Below, one piece after another: positions 17,428 through 26,942 of a stretch of DNA of 64,000 bases (its first letter is position 1; each line of letters starts with the position of its first letter). The translations under genes were made by a program, and so were the position numbers. The notes under the pieces were generated by a model. It did no database searches. It was not told the origin of the DNA and saw nothing but the letters and a program-made list of their open reading frames with translations. The stretch is from Clostridium sp. KNHs205. GTDB lineage: Bacteria; Bacillota; Clostridia; Lachnospirales; Lachnospiraceae. The stretch covers positions 3,333,501 through 3,397,500 of the forward strand of contig NZ_JNLE01000003.1 of NCBI RefSeq assembly GCF_000702945.1, read 5' to 3'.

Positions 17428-18510
17428 ATGGCTAGTCGAATAATTTTGGATGCCGGACATGGCGGATATGACAACGGGGCAGTATATTTTGGGCGTATGG
17501 AAAAACACGATAACCTTGACCTGACACTGGAAATAGGTGAAATACTTAATAACAACGGAGTGGACGTACTGTATACCAGAGTAGAGGATGTCTATGTATC
17601 ACCCTTGGAAAGAGCATATATGGCTAATCAGGAAGGTGCAGATTATTTCGTTTCTATTCACAGAAATTCAAGCCCTACACCCAATACTTACAGCGGGGTG
17701 CAATCGCTTGTATATGATATGGAGGATCCTTCGGCTGTGCTTGCGGCAAATATCAATCAGGAACTGGAGGAGGTTGGGTTTTCAGACCTTGGTATAACAG
17801 TTAGAACAGATCTGGCAGTTCTGCGAAGAACAGATATGCCGGCTGTATTAGTTGAAGTGGGATTTATTAATACAGATTCAGATAATGCTCTGTTTGATGA
17901 AAGATTTGATGAGATTGCGTATGCAATAGCAGCAGCGATTATGGATACTCTTGATGGGAATGCGGACGTTGATGAAGGGTATTCAGAGGATGACACTTAT
18001 AGCGATGAGGATATGTATAACGGAAATACCCAGAATGGTAATTATCAGAATGAAAATTACCAGAACGATACTGGCAGAAATAACAGCAGTTCACAGAACG
18101 GAAATTATCAGAACAATAATGGCAGAAATGGCAGTTCACAGAACAGAAATTATCAAAATGAAGAGAACGGGAATGGGAATACCCGGAATGGAAGAGGTCA
18201 GGAACGTAACAACCAGGATAATAGCGGTATGAATGAAGAATCTGAAACAGATACAGAATACAGAGAAGGTGAAAATGGTGAACAAGCGATTTATCACATT
18301 CAGCTTGGTTTGTTCAATGATATTAATAATGCCAACAACTTGATCAGAAATTTGATGGAGAACGATATACCGGCTGATATCATAAGACAGGGTGAGGTTT
18401 ATGCTGTAATCACGGGCAGGTTTAGTGATCTGGATGAAGCTGCCAGGGAAGAGGAAGTCTTAAGACAGATGGGTTATAGCACTTTAATTGTAAGAGATGG
18501 CAGACGTTAA
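17428..18510 (+). CDS. CwlC-like N-acetylmuramoyl-L-alanine amidase with SPOR domain
   Basis: Amidase_3 enzymes cleave the bond between MurNAc and the stem peptide of peptidoglycan. The product starts directly with the catalytic domain (SRIILDAGHGGYDNGA), with the zinc-binding His in DAGHGG, a Glu in MEKHDN, the second His in SIHRNSS and a catalytic Glu in LVEVGFIN. A low-complexity linker rich in Asn, Gln, Gly and Ser spans roughly residues 175-270. A SPOR-type domain follows (YHIQLGLFNDINNANNLI ... VYAVITGRFSD). There is no signal peptide. This order, and its absence of export signal, matches B. subtilis CwlC, a mother-cell lysis enzyme. The ATG at 17428 follows a GAGG SD; an upstream TTG at 17416 is unlikely. 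Confidence 0.88.
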   Translation: MASRIILDAGHGGYDNGAVYFGRMEKHDNLDLTLEIGEILNNNGVDVLYTRVEDVYVSPLERAYMANQEGADYFVSIHRNSSPTPNTYSGVQSLVYDMEDPSAVLAANINQELEEVGFSDLGITVRTDLAVLRRTDMPAVLVEVGFINTDSDNALFDERFDEIAYAIAAAIMDTLDGNADVDEGYSEDDTYSDEDMYNGNTQNGNYQNENYQNDTGRNNSSSQNGNYQNNNGRNGSSQNRNYQNEENGNGNTRNGRGQERNNQDNSGMNEESETDTEYREGENGEQAIYHIQLGLFNDINNANNLIRNLMENDIPADIIRQGEVYAVITGRFSDLDEAAREEEVLRQMGYSTLIVRDGRR

Positions 18511-18530
18511 GTTAAGCTGCCTTTAAAAGT

Positions 18531-18600
18531 TTTGCCGGTTCTGCCTGCGTAACTCTGGGTTTCTCTGATAGCGTATTGTTCTCAAAACCGGCAAATTTCT
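18531..18600 (+). terminator. Probable terminator
   Basis: TTTGCCGGTT (18531-18540) pairs perfectly with AACCGGCAAA (18586-18595), followed by a short TTTCTT. The loop is long (45 nt), so efficiency is uncertain. Confidence 0.5.
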
Positions 18601-18622
18601 TAAAAAGTCAGTTTTAACGAAA

Positions 18623-18649
18623 CATATACAGAACACCAACATAAGTTAG
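18623..18649 (+). promoter_or_regulatory. Sigma-K-like promoter of the degenerate subtilase
   Basis: AC (18623-18624) and CATAAGTTA (18641-18649) are separated by 16 nt, again fitting AC...CATANNNTA. Two neighbouring genes with this pattern strengthen the case for mother-cell expression. Confidence 0.4.
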
Positions 18650-18711
18650 TAGTAATTATTGCATAATTCTAAGCTGTTAAGAATTAAGCCATGCCAAGGA
18701 GCCGGTATGAT

Positions 18712-20373
18712 ATGAATGAGTGGGAAAGACATACGATAATAAGTGAGGCATTTGCTGATTTGGTTGTGGAATACAATAATAATCTGCAGTTTTTTGAACG
18801 CTATCATGAGTATACTTATAATCTGATAAATGAGAATTACGCAGTGGTGCACATACCGGTTAAGGATTTTAATGAAAATGCAGTTCAGGAATTCGGTTAT
18901 CATATCTTGCCCAAATGTTTCGGTCTTACCGCTTTTCTTACGGGCAGAGCAGAAGGAGTCAGTGCACATAGCGTAAATACCAGTGAAAATTCAGGTGCTG
19001 GAATTGTAATTGGGATTATAGATACGGGTATAGACTACCGGAATCAGATCTTTATAAGAGAGGATAATACAACGAAAATTGAACTGATCTGGGATCAGAC
19101 AATTGTAAGTAATAATTATCCCAAAGATTTTTATTACGGTACTGAATATACAGCAGCCGAGATCAATAGGGCTTTGGCTTCCAATAATCCATTGGATATT
19201 GTTCCGTCTATTGATTTGGTTGGGGAAGGCACTGCGATGGCAGGAGTTGCTACAGGGTTATCGGATAATATTATTGATGTTTTGGGAGTAGTGCCGGGAG
19301 CCAGTCTTGCTGTTGTGAAATTGAAACAAGCAAAAAGTTATTTGATGGATTTCTACGGAATTCCAAAAGATGAGGTTTGCTTTCAGCAAAATGATCTAAT
19401 GATGGGGATTGAATATCTGATCAGAGCATCAGAAAGACTGCAAAAACCCGTTGTTATCTGTTTGGGGTTAAGTTCTTCCCAAGGTTCTCATAAAGGGGAA
19501 GATATCATATGTAACTACATTAATGAAAACACCAATAAACCTGGAATCTGTATCCTGCTGGCGTCAGGCAATGAAGGGGATCAAAGCCATCATTATTTCA
19601 GGTTGCTGACCCCGCCTTTCAACTCCGATACGGTATACTTAAATGTCGGGAAAGAAGATAAAAATTTCACGGCAGAAATGTGGGGAGTTCTTCCGAGTCT
19701 GCTCAATGTAAGGCTTATAGCACCAAACGGTGAAATTATATATGACCTGAAGTCTGATTTTGCTTCTCAAAGAAATATAAGTATCATGTATCATGATATG
19801 GTGGTTTTTATAGATAGTTATAATAGTGAGGCATACTCAGAACAGCAGCTTATCATGTTCCGGTTTCGTAATATGACAGATGGTGTCTGGCAGTTTATCG
19901 TATCCGGTACAGATAATCTGGAAACAGAATTTCATATGTGGCTGCCTATAAGAAACTTTATTTCAGAAGAGACATTTTTTTATAATGCCGACCCCTATAC
20001 AACCATCTCCGGCCCTGGGAACGCCGATTTTCCCATAACAATCAGTGCCTATGAGCCGGTTAATATTACTCTTGCCCCATTTACCGGCAGAGGTTTTACT
20101 TCCATGAATCTGCCGAAGCCCACGATTACGGCACCTGGTATAAATCTTCTTGCCCCGACCCTTCATAATACCATAATACCGATTTCAGGAACCTGTCTGG
20201 CAGTTGCATATGCAGCGGGAATCTGTGCGGGACTGCTGCAAGAAGGATTAAGCCAAAATGACAGCCGGTTTGTGACTACAGCTGCCATTAAAAATAGTTT
20301 GATGATCAATGCTGTCAGAAGGCGGGATATGAAATACCCCAACAGAGATTGGGGTTATGGGTATATACAATAA
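18712..20373 (+). CDS. Csp-like subtilase with degenerate catalytic triad (probable pseudoprotease)
   Basis: This 553-residue protein is a paralogue of the gene at 3601, with the same prodomain-like N-terminus, central insertion and C-terminal catalytic block. Counting from the upstream ATG at 18691, Asp111 (IIDTGIDY) and the oxyanion Asn294 (ASGNEG) are kept. The catalytic His is replaced by Glu179 (VGEGTAMAG where GHGT is expected), and the catalytic Ser by Cys502 (SGTCLAVA where GTSMA is expected). It is therefore unlikely to be an active serine protease. In Clostridioides difficile the Csp-family proteins CspC and CspA are pseudoproteases acting in germinant signalling, so a similar non-catalytic role is inferred. 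The start at 18712 is preferred because AAGGAG lies 10 nt before it. Confidence 0.88.
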   Translation: MNEWERHTIISEAFADLVVEYNNNLQFFERYHEYTYNLINENYAVVHIPVKDFNENAVQEFGYHILPKCFGLTAFLTGRAEGVSAHSVNTSENSGAGIVIGIIDTGIDYRNQIFIREDNTTKIELIWDQTIVSNNYPKDFYYGTEYTAAEINRALASNNPLDIVPSIDLVGEGTAMAGVATGLSDNIIDVLGVVPGASLAVVKLKQAKSYLMDFYGIPKDEVCFQQNDLMMGIEYLIRASERLQKPVVICLGLSSSQGSHKGEDIICNYINENTNKPGICILLASGNEGDQSHHYFRLLTPPFNSDTVYLNVGKEDKNFTAEMWGVLPSLLNVRLIAPNGEIIYDLKSDFASQRNISIMYHDMVVFIDSYNSEAYSEQQLIMFRFRNMTDGVWQFIVSGTDNLETEFHMWLPIRNFISEETFFYNADPYTTISGPGNADFPITISAYEPVNITLAPFTGRGFTSMNLPKPTITAPGINLLAPTLHNTIIPISGTCLAVAYAAGICAGLLQEGLSQNDSRFVTTAAIKNSLMINAVRRRDMKYPNRDWGYGYIQ

Positions 20374-20468
20374 ATAAATTACCAGCTTTTTGTTCCTGTT
20401 ACGACTTGCATTTATATTACACATAATTCAGAACCAGCATTTTGAAGGAAAGCCGATAAATTTTTGCT

Positions 20469-20504
20469 AGCCGTGAGTATAATAATACTACCGGCTTTTT
20501 TTTG
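20469..20504 (+). terminator. Rho-independent terminator
   Basis: AGCCGTGAGTAT pairs with ATACTACCGGCT (with a small internal mismatch), followed by eight T residues. Confidence 0.88.
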
Positions 20505-20687
20505 ATTCTATAGAAAGGCAGTGTTAAAGCCTATTGGAGAGAATAAAAGAAAAGTTTAATAAATTTTTTTGTTAAAATGTTGCAAACTAGTTCTAAATAC
20601 TTTTATTTTTCATTAAACTATGATATTATATTTATAACAGAAAAACAAGTTTATATCAAAAATCGTGATATAAAAGGAGCAGTGATA

Positions 20688-21602
20688 TTGAGTAAAATTA
20701 TCAGGCTTGATTTAGATGATACAGAAAAAATGGCACTTACTGCCAAGGCCTTGTCAGCAGAAATAAGGCTGGAAATATTAAAGCTTTTGTGCAGAGGTAA
20801 TTATAACATCAATGAAATAGCAGAGCAGCTAAATCTTCCTCAGTCTTCTGCTGCAACACATGTTAAGCTGTTGGAAGAGGCTGGACTCATAGCAACGGAA
20901 CTGGTTCCGGCAGTAAGAGGTTCTATGAAAATATGCAAAAGAGAATTAAGATCTCTGGAACTGAACATGGAAACTAACCGGGAAGAGGATTCGGAAGTTA
21001 TAAATATGCCCATAGGCAATTTTGTTGACTATTATGTGGAGCCAACCTGTGGCATTGTAAATGAGAAGAACCATATCGATGAGGAGGATGAACCCAGGTG
21101 TTTCTATAATCCGGGTCGAACCGGTGCCAAACTTTTATGGTTTGGTAAAGGATATGTGGAGTATCGTTTCCCTAATTATCTGCTGACCAGCAGACAGATT
21201 AAACGTATGGAGATATCCATGGAATTGTGTTCCGAAGATCATGAGTTTAATCTAAACTATCCTTCTGATATTACACTGTGGATTAACGGTATTGAAGCAG
21301 GTACCTGGACTTGTCCGGGAGATTTTGGGGGAAGAAGAGGTAAATACAACCCTGCCTGGTGGCCTGATAAAAATTCCCAGTTTGGAGTTTTAAAGACCTG
21401 GAAATTATCAGAGGAGGGAACCTTTATTGATGATATGCCGGTTAATAATAGAACAATCGACACATATGAACTGGCTGCCAACGCTTATATATCCGTAAGA
21501 CTTGGTATTAAAGAAGATGCGGTCCATGTAGGCGGTGTTAATTTATTTGGAAATGGCTTTGGAGATTATCAGCAGGATATTAGAATGAAACTGGTTTTTT
21601 GA
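20688..21602 (+). CDS. ArsR-type winged-helix regulator with large C-terminal domain
   Basis: The N-terminal ~85 residues form an ArsR-like winged helix (ALSAEIRLEILKLLCRG, then YNINEIAEQLNLPQSSAATH as recognition region). There is no metal-binding Cys motif of classical ArsR. The C-terminal ~200 residues are beta-rich with many aromatic residues (for example GGRRGKYNPAWWPDKNSQFG) and may be a carbohydrate- or ligand-sensing domain; I cannot name it. The TTG at 20688 is chosen because AAGGAG lies 8 nt before it; the longer upstream reading has no SD. It lies 137 nt before galK and in the same direction, so it may regulate the gal genes, by position only. Confidence 0.75.
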   Translation: MSKIIRLDLDDTEKMALTAKALSAEIRLEILKLLCRGNYNINEIAEQLNLPQSSAATHVKLLEEAGLIATELVPAVRGSMKICKRELRSLELNMETNREEDSEVINMPIGNFVDYYVEPTCGIVNEKNHIDEEDEPRCFYNPGRTGAKLLWFGKGYVEYRFPNYLLTSRQIKRMEISMELCSEDHEFNLNYPSDITLWINGIEAGTWTCPGDFGGRRGKYNPAWWPDKNSQFGVLKTWKLSEEGTFIDDMPVNNRTIDTYELAANAYISVRLGIKEDAVHVGGVNLFGNGFGDYQQDIRMKLVF

Positions 21603-21739
21603 TATTAAGTGCAAGTCTTGCAGATTGTTTTAAGCAGGAAAAAAGCAGAAGGGCATTATAAAACAATTTGATATTAATAAATAACAGGAGATAAGAGCCT
21701 GATTTTAAGTGTGCTGGAGCATACAGATAGGAGTTTACA

Positions 21740-22900
21740 ATGAAGAAGGAATTATTATCAAGTTTTCAGGAAGTATTTGGAGGCAGTGAACCGGAACTGT
21801 TTTTTGCTCCGGGTAGAGTTAATTTAATTGGAGAGCATACAGATTATAACGGCGGACATGTGTTTCCCTGTGCACTGACCATAGGTACTTACGGAGCAGC
21901 AAGAAAAAACGGAGAGAAGGTACTAAGATTCTATTCCCTGAACTTTAAAGAGCTTGGAGTAATCAGCGTATCACTTGAAGGCCTTACCTACGATAAGAAA
22001 GATGACTGGGCTAATTACCCTAAGGGAGTTATTAAGACTCTGCAGGAAAGAGGATTCGTAATAGATGAAGGTATGGATCTCTTATATTTCGGTAATATAC
22101 CAAATGCCTCCGGATTATCCTCCTCTGCGTCTGTGGAAGTGCTTACAGGTTTTATTGCAAAAGAGCTTTTCGGACTGGATATCAGCCTGATAGATATCGC
22201 TTTGGTAAGCCAGTATGCCGAAAACAACTTTATTGGTGTTAATTGCGGTATCATGGATCAGTTTGCCATTGCAATGGGCAAAAAAGATCATGCCATATTC
22301 CTGGATACCAGCGATCTGGCTTATGAGTATGCACCGATCAAACTTGAGAATGCAAAGATTGTTATCGCCTGCAGCAACAAGAAAAGAGGACTTGGCGATT
22401 CCAAATACAACGAGAGAAGACAGGAATGTGAAGATGCTCTTGCAGCTCTGCAGACCAAGCTGGACATTAAATCTCTTGGTGAACTTACAGAAGAAGAATT
22501 TGAAAAGAACAAAGATTTAATCGGTGATCCCATCCGTACACAGCGTGCAAAACATGCAGTGTATGAAAATCAAAGAACTGTCAAGGCAGTAAAAGCCTTG
22601 GAAGCTGGAAATATATCCTTGTTTGGAGAACTGATGAATGCTTCTCATGTATCTTTAAGAGATGACTACGAAGTTACAGGTATAGAGCTTGATACACTTG
22701 TAGAAGCTTCCTGGGCACAGGAAGGAGTAATCGGAGCTCGTATGACAGGAGCTGGTTTTGGGGGATGTACGGTAAGTATCGTAGAAAACGCATATGTTGA
22801 TGCCTTTATCGAAAATGTCGGTAAAATCTATGAAGATAAAATCGGTTATAAGGCTGATTTCTATGTAGTTGAAGTGGGAGATGGCCCTGTAAGGTTATAA
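21740..22900 (+). CDS. galK: Galactokinase
   Basis: Galactokinase phosphorylates galactose with ATP to galactose-1-phosphate, the first Leloir step. The 386-residue product has the GHMP-family signature APGRVNLIGEHTDYNGG near the N-terminus and the ATP-binding loop PNASGLSSSASVEV. The third motif GARMTGAGFGGCTVSIV lies near the C-terminus. The catalytic Asp region GVNCGIMDQFA is present. It opens a galK-galE-galT set, the complete Leloir route, all in one direction. Confidence 0.97.
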   Translation: MKKELLSSFQEVFGGSEPELFFAPGRVNLIGEHTDYNGGHVFPCALTIGTYGAARKNGEKVLRFYSLNFKELGVISVSLEGLTYDKKDDWANYPKGVIKTLQERGFVIDEGMDLLYFGNIPNASGLSSSASVEVLTGFIAKELFGLDISLIDIALVSQYAENNFIGVNCGIMDQFAIAMGKKDHAIFLDTSDLAYEYAPIKLENAKIVIACSNKKRGLGDSKYNERRQECEDALAALQTKLDIKSLGELTEEEFEKNKDLIGDPIRTQRAKHAVYENQRTVKAVKALEAGNISLFGELMNASHVSLRDDYEVTGIELDTLVEASWAQEGVIGARMTGAGFGGCTVSIVENAYVDAFIENVGKIYEDKIGYKADFYVVEVGDGPVRL

Positions 22901-22969
22901 GGAATAGAATAAAATTGATCTCGTTTAAAAGCGTATGCCGCATAAGGGCGGAGGAATGTGAGGTAAAGT

Positions 22970-23962
22970 ATGACAGTTTTAGTATTAGGTGGAGCCGGCT
23001 ATATTGGTTCCCACACAGTGTATGAATTAATTGACAAAGGCGAAGATGTGGTAATCGTAGATAATCTGGAAACCGGCTATAAAGAAGCTGTTCATCCGAA
23101 AGCCAGATTCTATCAGGGGGATATCCGTAACAGAGAATTCGTTGACAAGGTATTTGAGAAGGAGAAAATTGATGCGGTAATTCATTTTGCTGCCAACTCA
23201 CTGGTTGGAGAGAGCATGACCAATCCTCTTAAATACTACGATAATAACCTGAACGGCACGAAGGTACTCTTAGAATCCATGATAGCGCATGATGTGAAGA
23301 AGATTGTATTTTCTTCAACTGCTGCAACCTACGGAGAGCCTGAAAAAGTTCCCATTCTGGAAACTGATAAGACAGAGCCTACCAATTGCTATGGCGAGAC
23401 CAAGCTTTCCATGGAGAAGATGTTCAAATGGACGGATAAAGCCCATGGACTAAAATATGTATCACTTCGTTACTTTAATGCCTGCGGTGCACATAAGAGC
23501 GGTGAAATCGGTGAGGCTCACAATCCGGAAACTCATTTAATTCCTCTTGTTCTTCAGGTTCCCAATAAGAAAAGAGAAGCCATAAATATCTATGGTGATG
23601 ATTATGATACAAAAGATGGTACCTGTGTAAGAGATTATATTCATGTAACGGACTTAGCACAGGCTCATATCCTGGCTGTAGATTATCTGGTAAAGGGTGG
23701 AGAAAGTGATATCTTTAACCTGGGTAACGGCGTTGGTTTTACCGTTAAGGAAATCGTTGAAGCTGCAGAAGAAGTAACAGACTCTAATATACCAGCTGTT
23801 ATAACCCCCAGAAGAGCAGGAGATCCTGCCAAACTAATTGCCTCCAGTGAAAAAGCGAAAAAAATCCTTGGCTGGAAACCTGAATTTGAAGATGTTAAGG
23901 AAATCATTGCAACTGCCTGGAAGTGGCACCTGAGTCATCCAGAGGGTTATAAGACAAAATAA
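22970..23962 (+). CDS. galE: UDP-glucose 4-epimerase
   Basis: GalE interconverts UDP-galactose and UDP-glucose with bound NAD. The 330-residue product has the Rossmann motif GGAGYIGSHT at residues 7-16 and the SDR catalytic region: Ser-Thr in VFSSTAATYGEP and Tyr-Lys in NCYGETKLSMEKM. The CVRDYIHVTDLA and FNLGNGVGFTVKE motifs are typical of GalE. It lies 69 nt after galK. Confidence 0.97.
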   Translation: MTVLVLGGAGYIGSHTVYELIDKGEDVVIVDNLETGYKEAVHPKARFYQGDIRNREFVDKVFEKEKIDAVIHFAANSLVGESMTNPLKYYDNNLNGTKVLLESMIAHDVKKIVFSSTAATYGEPEKVPILETDKTEPTNCYGETKLSMEKMFKWTDKAHGLKYVSLRYFNACGAHKSGEIGEAHNPETHLIPLVLQVPNKKREAINIYGDDYDTKDGTCVRDYIHVTDLAQAHILAVDYLVKGGESDIFNLGNGVGFTVKEIVEAAEEVTDSNIPAVITPRRAGDPAKLIASSEKAKKILGWKPEFEDVKEIIATAWKWHLSHPEGYKTK

Positions 23963-24166
23963 ACAGTTATGTTTATAGTGCATATTAGGGTATCTGAAGA
24001 TTGCTTGTGCTGTGCTGAGTGTTCAGAACGTGCAATGGGTTTTCAGACGTACCCTAAGTAAGAACGAAAGAAAATTAGAAAATGAAAGGTTGCCGGAAAA
24101 TTCTTTTGTTCGTTTTATTTATGGCAGTATCGCAGGTTTCTCTGTGATATGCAATGGGTGTAAAAT

Positions 24167-25726
24167 ATGATTAATGAATATATAAAAGCATTGACTGAGT
24201 ATGCATTGGCTGCAGGTTTAATTGAGAAGCAGGATAAGTACTATACCATAAATAAGCTTTTGGAGGTCCTGGAGCTTGAGGAGTATGAAGAGCCTGATAA
24301 GGATACCACTGATATGGATCTAGAAGAGATATTAGAGGGAATTCTTAATTTCGCCGTTGAAAAAGGTTTATTAAAAAGCGACAGTATCGTTTACAGAGAT
24401 TTGTTCGATACAAAGGTAATGGGACTTCTGGTTCCTTCACCCTCCCAAGTAATTAATACATTTAACAGTCTTTACAGGGAAGACCCTAAAAAAGCTACGG
24501 ACTATTACTACAAACTCAGCCAGGACTCCGATTATATCAGAAGATACCGGATTATTAAGGATATCAAATGGGTAACGGAAACCGAATACGGCGATATGGA
24601 TATAACCATTAATCTGTCTAAACCTGAGAAAGATCCAAAGGCCATAGCAGAAGCCAAGTTAAAGAAACAGAGCGGATACCCTAAGTGTCTCCTCTGTGTG
24701 GAAAACGAAGGTTATGCCGGAAGAGTAGATCATCCTGCCAGACAGAATCATAGAATAATACCCATTACTATTAATAAGCAGGGCTTTGGTTTTCAGTATT
24801 CACCCTATGTGTATTACAACGAACACTGTATTGTATTAAATAGTGAACATACCCCTATGAAGGTCGATAAACTGGCTTTTCAGAAACTCTTTGATTTTGT
24901 AAAATTATTTCCTCATTACTTTGTTGGATCTAATGCAGATCTTCCAATTGTAGGCGGCTCCATTCTTACCCATGACCATTTCCAGGGCGGTAATTATGAA
25001 TTTGCAATGGCTAAGGCACCCGTTGAGAAAGAATTTAAAATAAAAGGATATGAGAAGGTTCAGGCAGGGATTGTTAAGTGGCCTATGTCTGTTATCAGGC
25101 TTCGCGGTGAAGAACCTGAGGAACTAGTGGAATTGGGTGACCATATCTTAAAGGCCTGGAGAAGTTATACTGATGAAAGCGCTTTCGTATATGCCTTCTC
25201 AGATTTAGAGGGAAAACTTCTAACTGCAGCAGAAGCGGAAGGACTGATGAAAGCTGGTAAGGAATTAGAACCTCATAACACAATTACACCAATAGCCAGA
25301 AAGAAAAATGGATTATATGAATTTGACCTGGTGCTTCGAAATAATGTAACAACAGAGGAGCATCCTCTTGGGGTCTACCACCCTCATGGTGAGCTGCATC
25401 ACATTAAGAAAGAGAATATCGGACTTATAGAAGTAATGGGTCTTGCTGTACTTCCGGCACGCTTGAAGGATGAGATGGAAGAGCTTCGTGAAGCAATCCT
25501 GTCCGGAAGAGCTATCTTAGAGGAGGAGGCTATCTATAAGCATAAGATATGGATGGAAGAATTCCTGCCCAAGTACCCTTCGGTTACTGCTGATAATATA
25601 GAAGAAATCCTTCGACAGGAAATCGGTATAGTATTTATGAAGGTGTTAGAGCATGCGGGAGTCTATAAACGAAATGCTGAAGGCCAGAAAGCTTTTGAAG
25701 GATTTATCCATTATATTAATAAGTAA
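24167..25726 (+). CDS. galT: Galactose-1-phosphate uridylyltransferase, Firmicute (class II) type
   Basis: GalT exchanges galactose-1-phosphate with UDP-glucose. The 519-residue product is of the long Firmicute type rather than the ~350-residue HxHxQ type. Visible family motifs are CLLCVENEGYAGR, HPARQNHRIIPI, NEHCIVLNSEHTPMKV, and GGSILTHDHFQGG, the last containing the His pair with Gln of the active site. It follows galE after a 204-nt gap with no clear terminator, so it may be in the same transcript. The SD is weak. Confidence 0.95.
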   Translation: MINEYIKALTEYALAAGLIEKQDKYYTINKLLEVLELEEYEEPDKDTTDMDLEEILEGILNFAVEKGLLKSDSIVYRDLFDTKVMGLLVPSPSQVINTFNSLYREDPKKATDYYYKLSQDSDYIRRYRIIKDIKWVTETEYGDMDITINLSKPEKDPKAIAEAKLKKQSGYPKCLLCVENEGYAGRVDHPARQNHRIIPITINKQGFGFQYSPYVYYNEHCIVLNSEHTPMKVDKLAFQKLFDFVKLFPHYFVGSNADLPIVGGSILTHDHFQGGNYEFAMAKAPVEKEFKIKGYEKVQAGIVKWPMSVIRLRGEEPEELVELGDHILKAWRSYTDESAFVYAFSDLEGKLLTAAEAEGLMKAGKELEPHNTITPIARKKNGLYEFDLVLRNNVTTEEHPLGVYHPHGELHHIKKENIGLIEVMGLAVLPARLKDEMEELREAILSGRAILEEEAIYKHKIWMEEFLPKYPSVTADNIEEILRQEIGIVFMKVLEHAGVYKRNAEGQKAFEGFIHYINK

Positions 25727-25855
25727 GAGATAATTTGAAGGCCAGAAGGTTAGTATTTCATAAGGGACTGGAAGCTGCAAAATAAATAGTAAACCCCATA
25801 CTGTTATTTCGTGAATTAGTAATCCTTGATATAATACCAATAGAGGCTTTAACAT

Positions 25856-25908
25856 AAAAGACATATCTCACTGCCACATCAGGGGTAAAATAGATATGTC
25901 TTTTATTA
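25856..25908 (+). terminator. Rho-independent terminator after galT
   Basis: AAAAGACATATCT (25856-25868) pairs perfectly with AGATATGTCTTTT (25892-25904). It can act on both strands and also lies beyond the end of the leftward gene at 26031. Confidence 0.85.
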
Positions 25909-26030
25909 TTAAAGGTTTAAAAACTTAAACTAACTAATATTGGTTTACATGGTGAAGCTTTTTTATTCTTTTGTTTCTCAACTATTACAATTGGTATCTG
26001 GCGCCTATTGCAAGATATATTTGCTGACTT

Positions 26031-26495
26031 TTATTTTGCTATTATAGGGACAAAGGTATCTGTAAGATGATAGCCCATTCTTTTCTTAAAGATTCGAGGT
26101 GTTACAATATGTGACATGGTATACCTTGTTATTTTGTCATTGCAGGGAGTAGAAAGTTCGAAACATTTACTGTCATTAATCCATTTACTGATTTCTTCTT
26201 TTGCTGATTTACAGTCCTCTTCTGTATCTTTTGAGGTTACAGCAGCATAAAGACCGCCGGGGAATTCGGTAAGAGCATAGTCGCCAAAATCGTAACAATC
26301 CTTTGGTACTGCAAAGATCCATTCCATATAATTTTCTTGTTCGTTGTACAGCATAAAGTCCCGGGGAGTTATGTAATCCTTGGAGTCAATCGCCGACCAC
26401 CAGCGATCAAATTTATCAAACTCCTCCATTGTGGTGATAGGACCTGAACTCACCACCTTTAATCTGGGAAAATCAATAACACGTACATACTGCAT
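26031..26495 (-). CDS. GyrI-like / effector-binding-domain protein
   Basis: This 154-residue soluble protein resembles the stand-alone GyrI-like (SOUL/AraC effector-binding) small-molecule-binding domain, judging by IDFPRLKVVSSGPITTM at the N-terminus, YMEWIFAVPKDC in the middle, and the EFPGGLYAAV strand. No DNA-binding domain is attached. The ATG at 26495 follows AAAGGAG; a TTG six nucleotides upstream is too close to that SD. It is transcribed against its neighbours and is a single-gene unit. The ligand is unknown. Confidence 0.65.
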   Translation of the reverse strand: MQYVRVIDFPRLKVVSSGPITTMEEFDKFDRWWSAIDSKDYITPRDFMLYNEQENYMEWIFAVPKDCYDFGDYALTEFPGGLYAAVTSKDTEEDCKSAKEEISKWINDSKCFELSTPCNDKITRYTMSHIVTPRIFKKRMGYHLTDTFVPIIAK

Positions 26496-26942
26496 AAACA
26501 ATCTCCTTTCAGTAAATTCATTCTTTATAAGATCATCCTTGTATTAATGATATTTCCTGCTCTGCTATGGCCTTCGGCCATCGAATTATCCCGGTATCTT
26601 TCATATTGTATAGCACTAATTAGAACACCGGTGTTAGACTTATTCCAGTTATTTAAGTTTTTATACTTTAAATATTTTATATGTATAGTATAATTATATA
26701 GCATTTATTAACAATTATCTATAGAATATTTACAAATTTGGGAAATCATATTAGAAACATAACTTTCCTTTGGAATTCAGGCTTAAGGTAGCTGACAACC
26801 ATGTAATTACATAGAAACATTGACATATTTTATAGTTAGATTTACAATTTGGTATAATATTTTAAGCCCTAATACTGCCTGTTCTCAGTACAAGCATCGG
26901 GAAGGCACTAATAGTCAGCTTGTCATTTACGAAAGGAGTTAT
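26496..26942. other. Divergent intergenic region
   Basis: This 447-bp AT-rich region must hold the promoters of the leftward GyrI-like gene and the rightward glycosidase-Bce operon. A small ATGGCC/GGCCAT hairpin lies near 26569-26583. For the rightward operon the best -10 is TATAAT at 26853-26858, without a good -35 at standard spacing. Nothing else was recognised. Confidence 0.4.
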
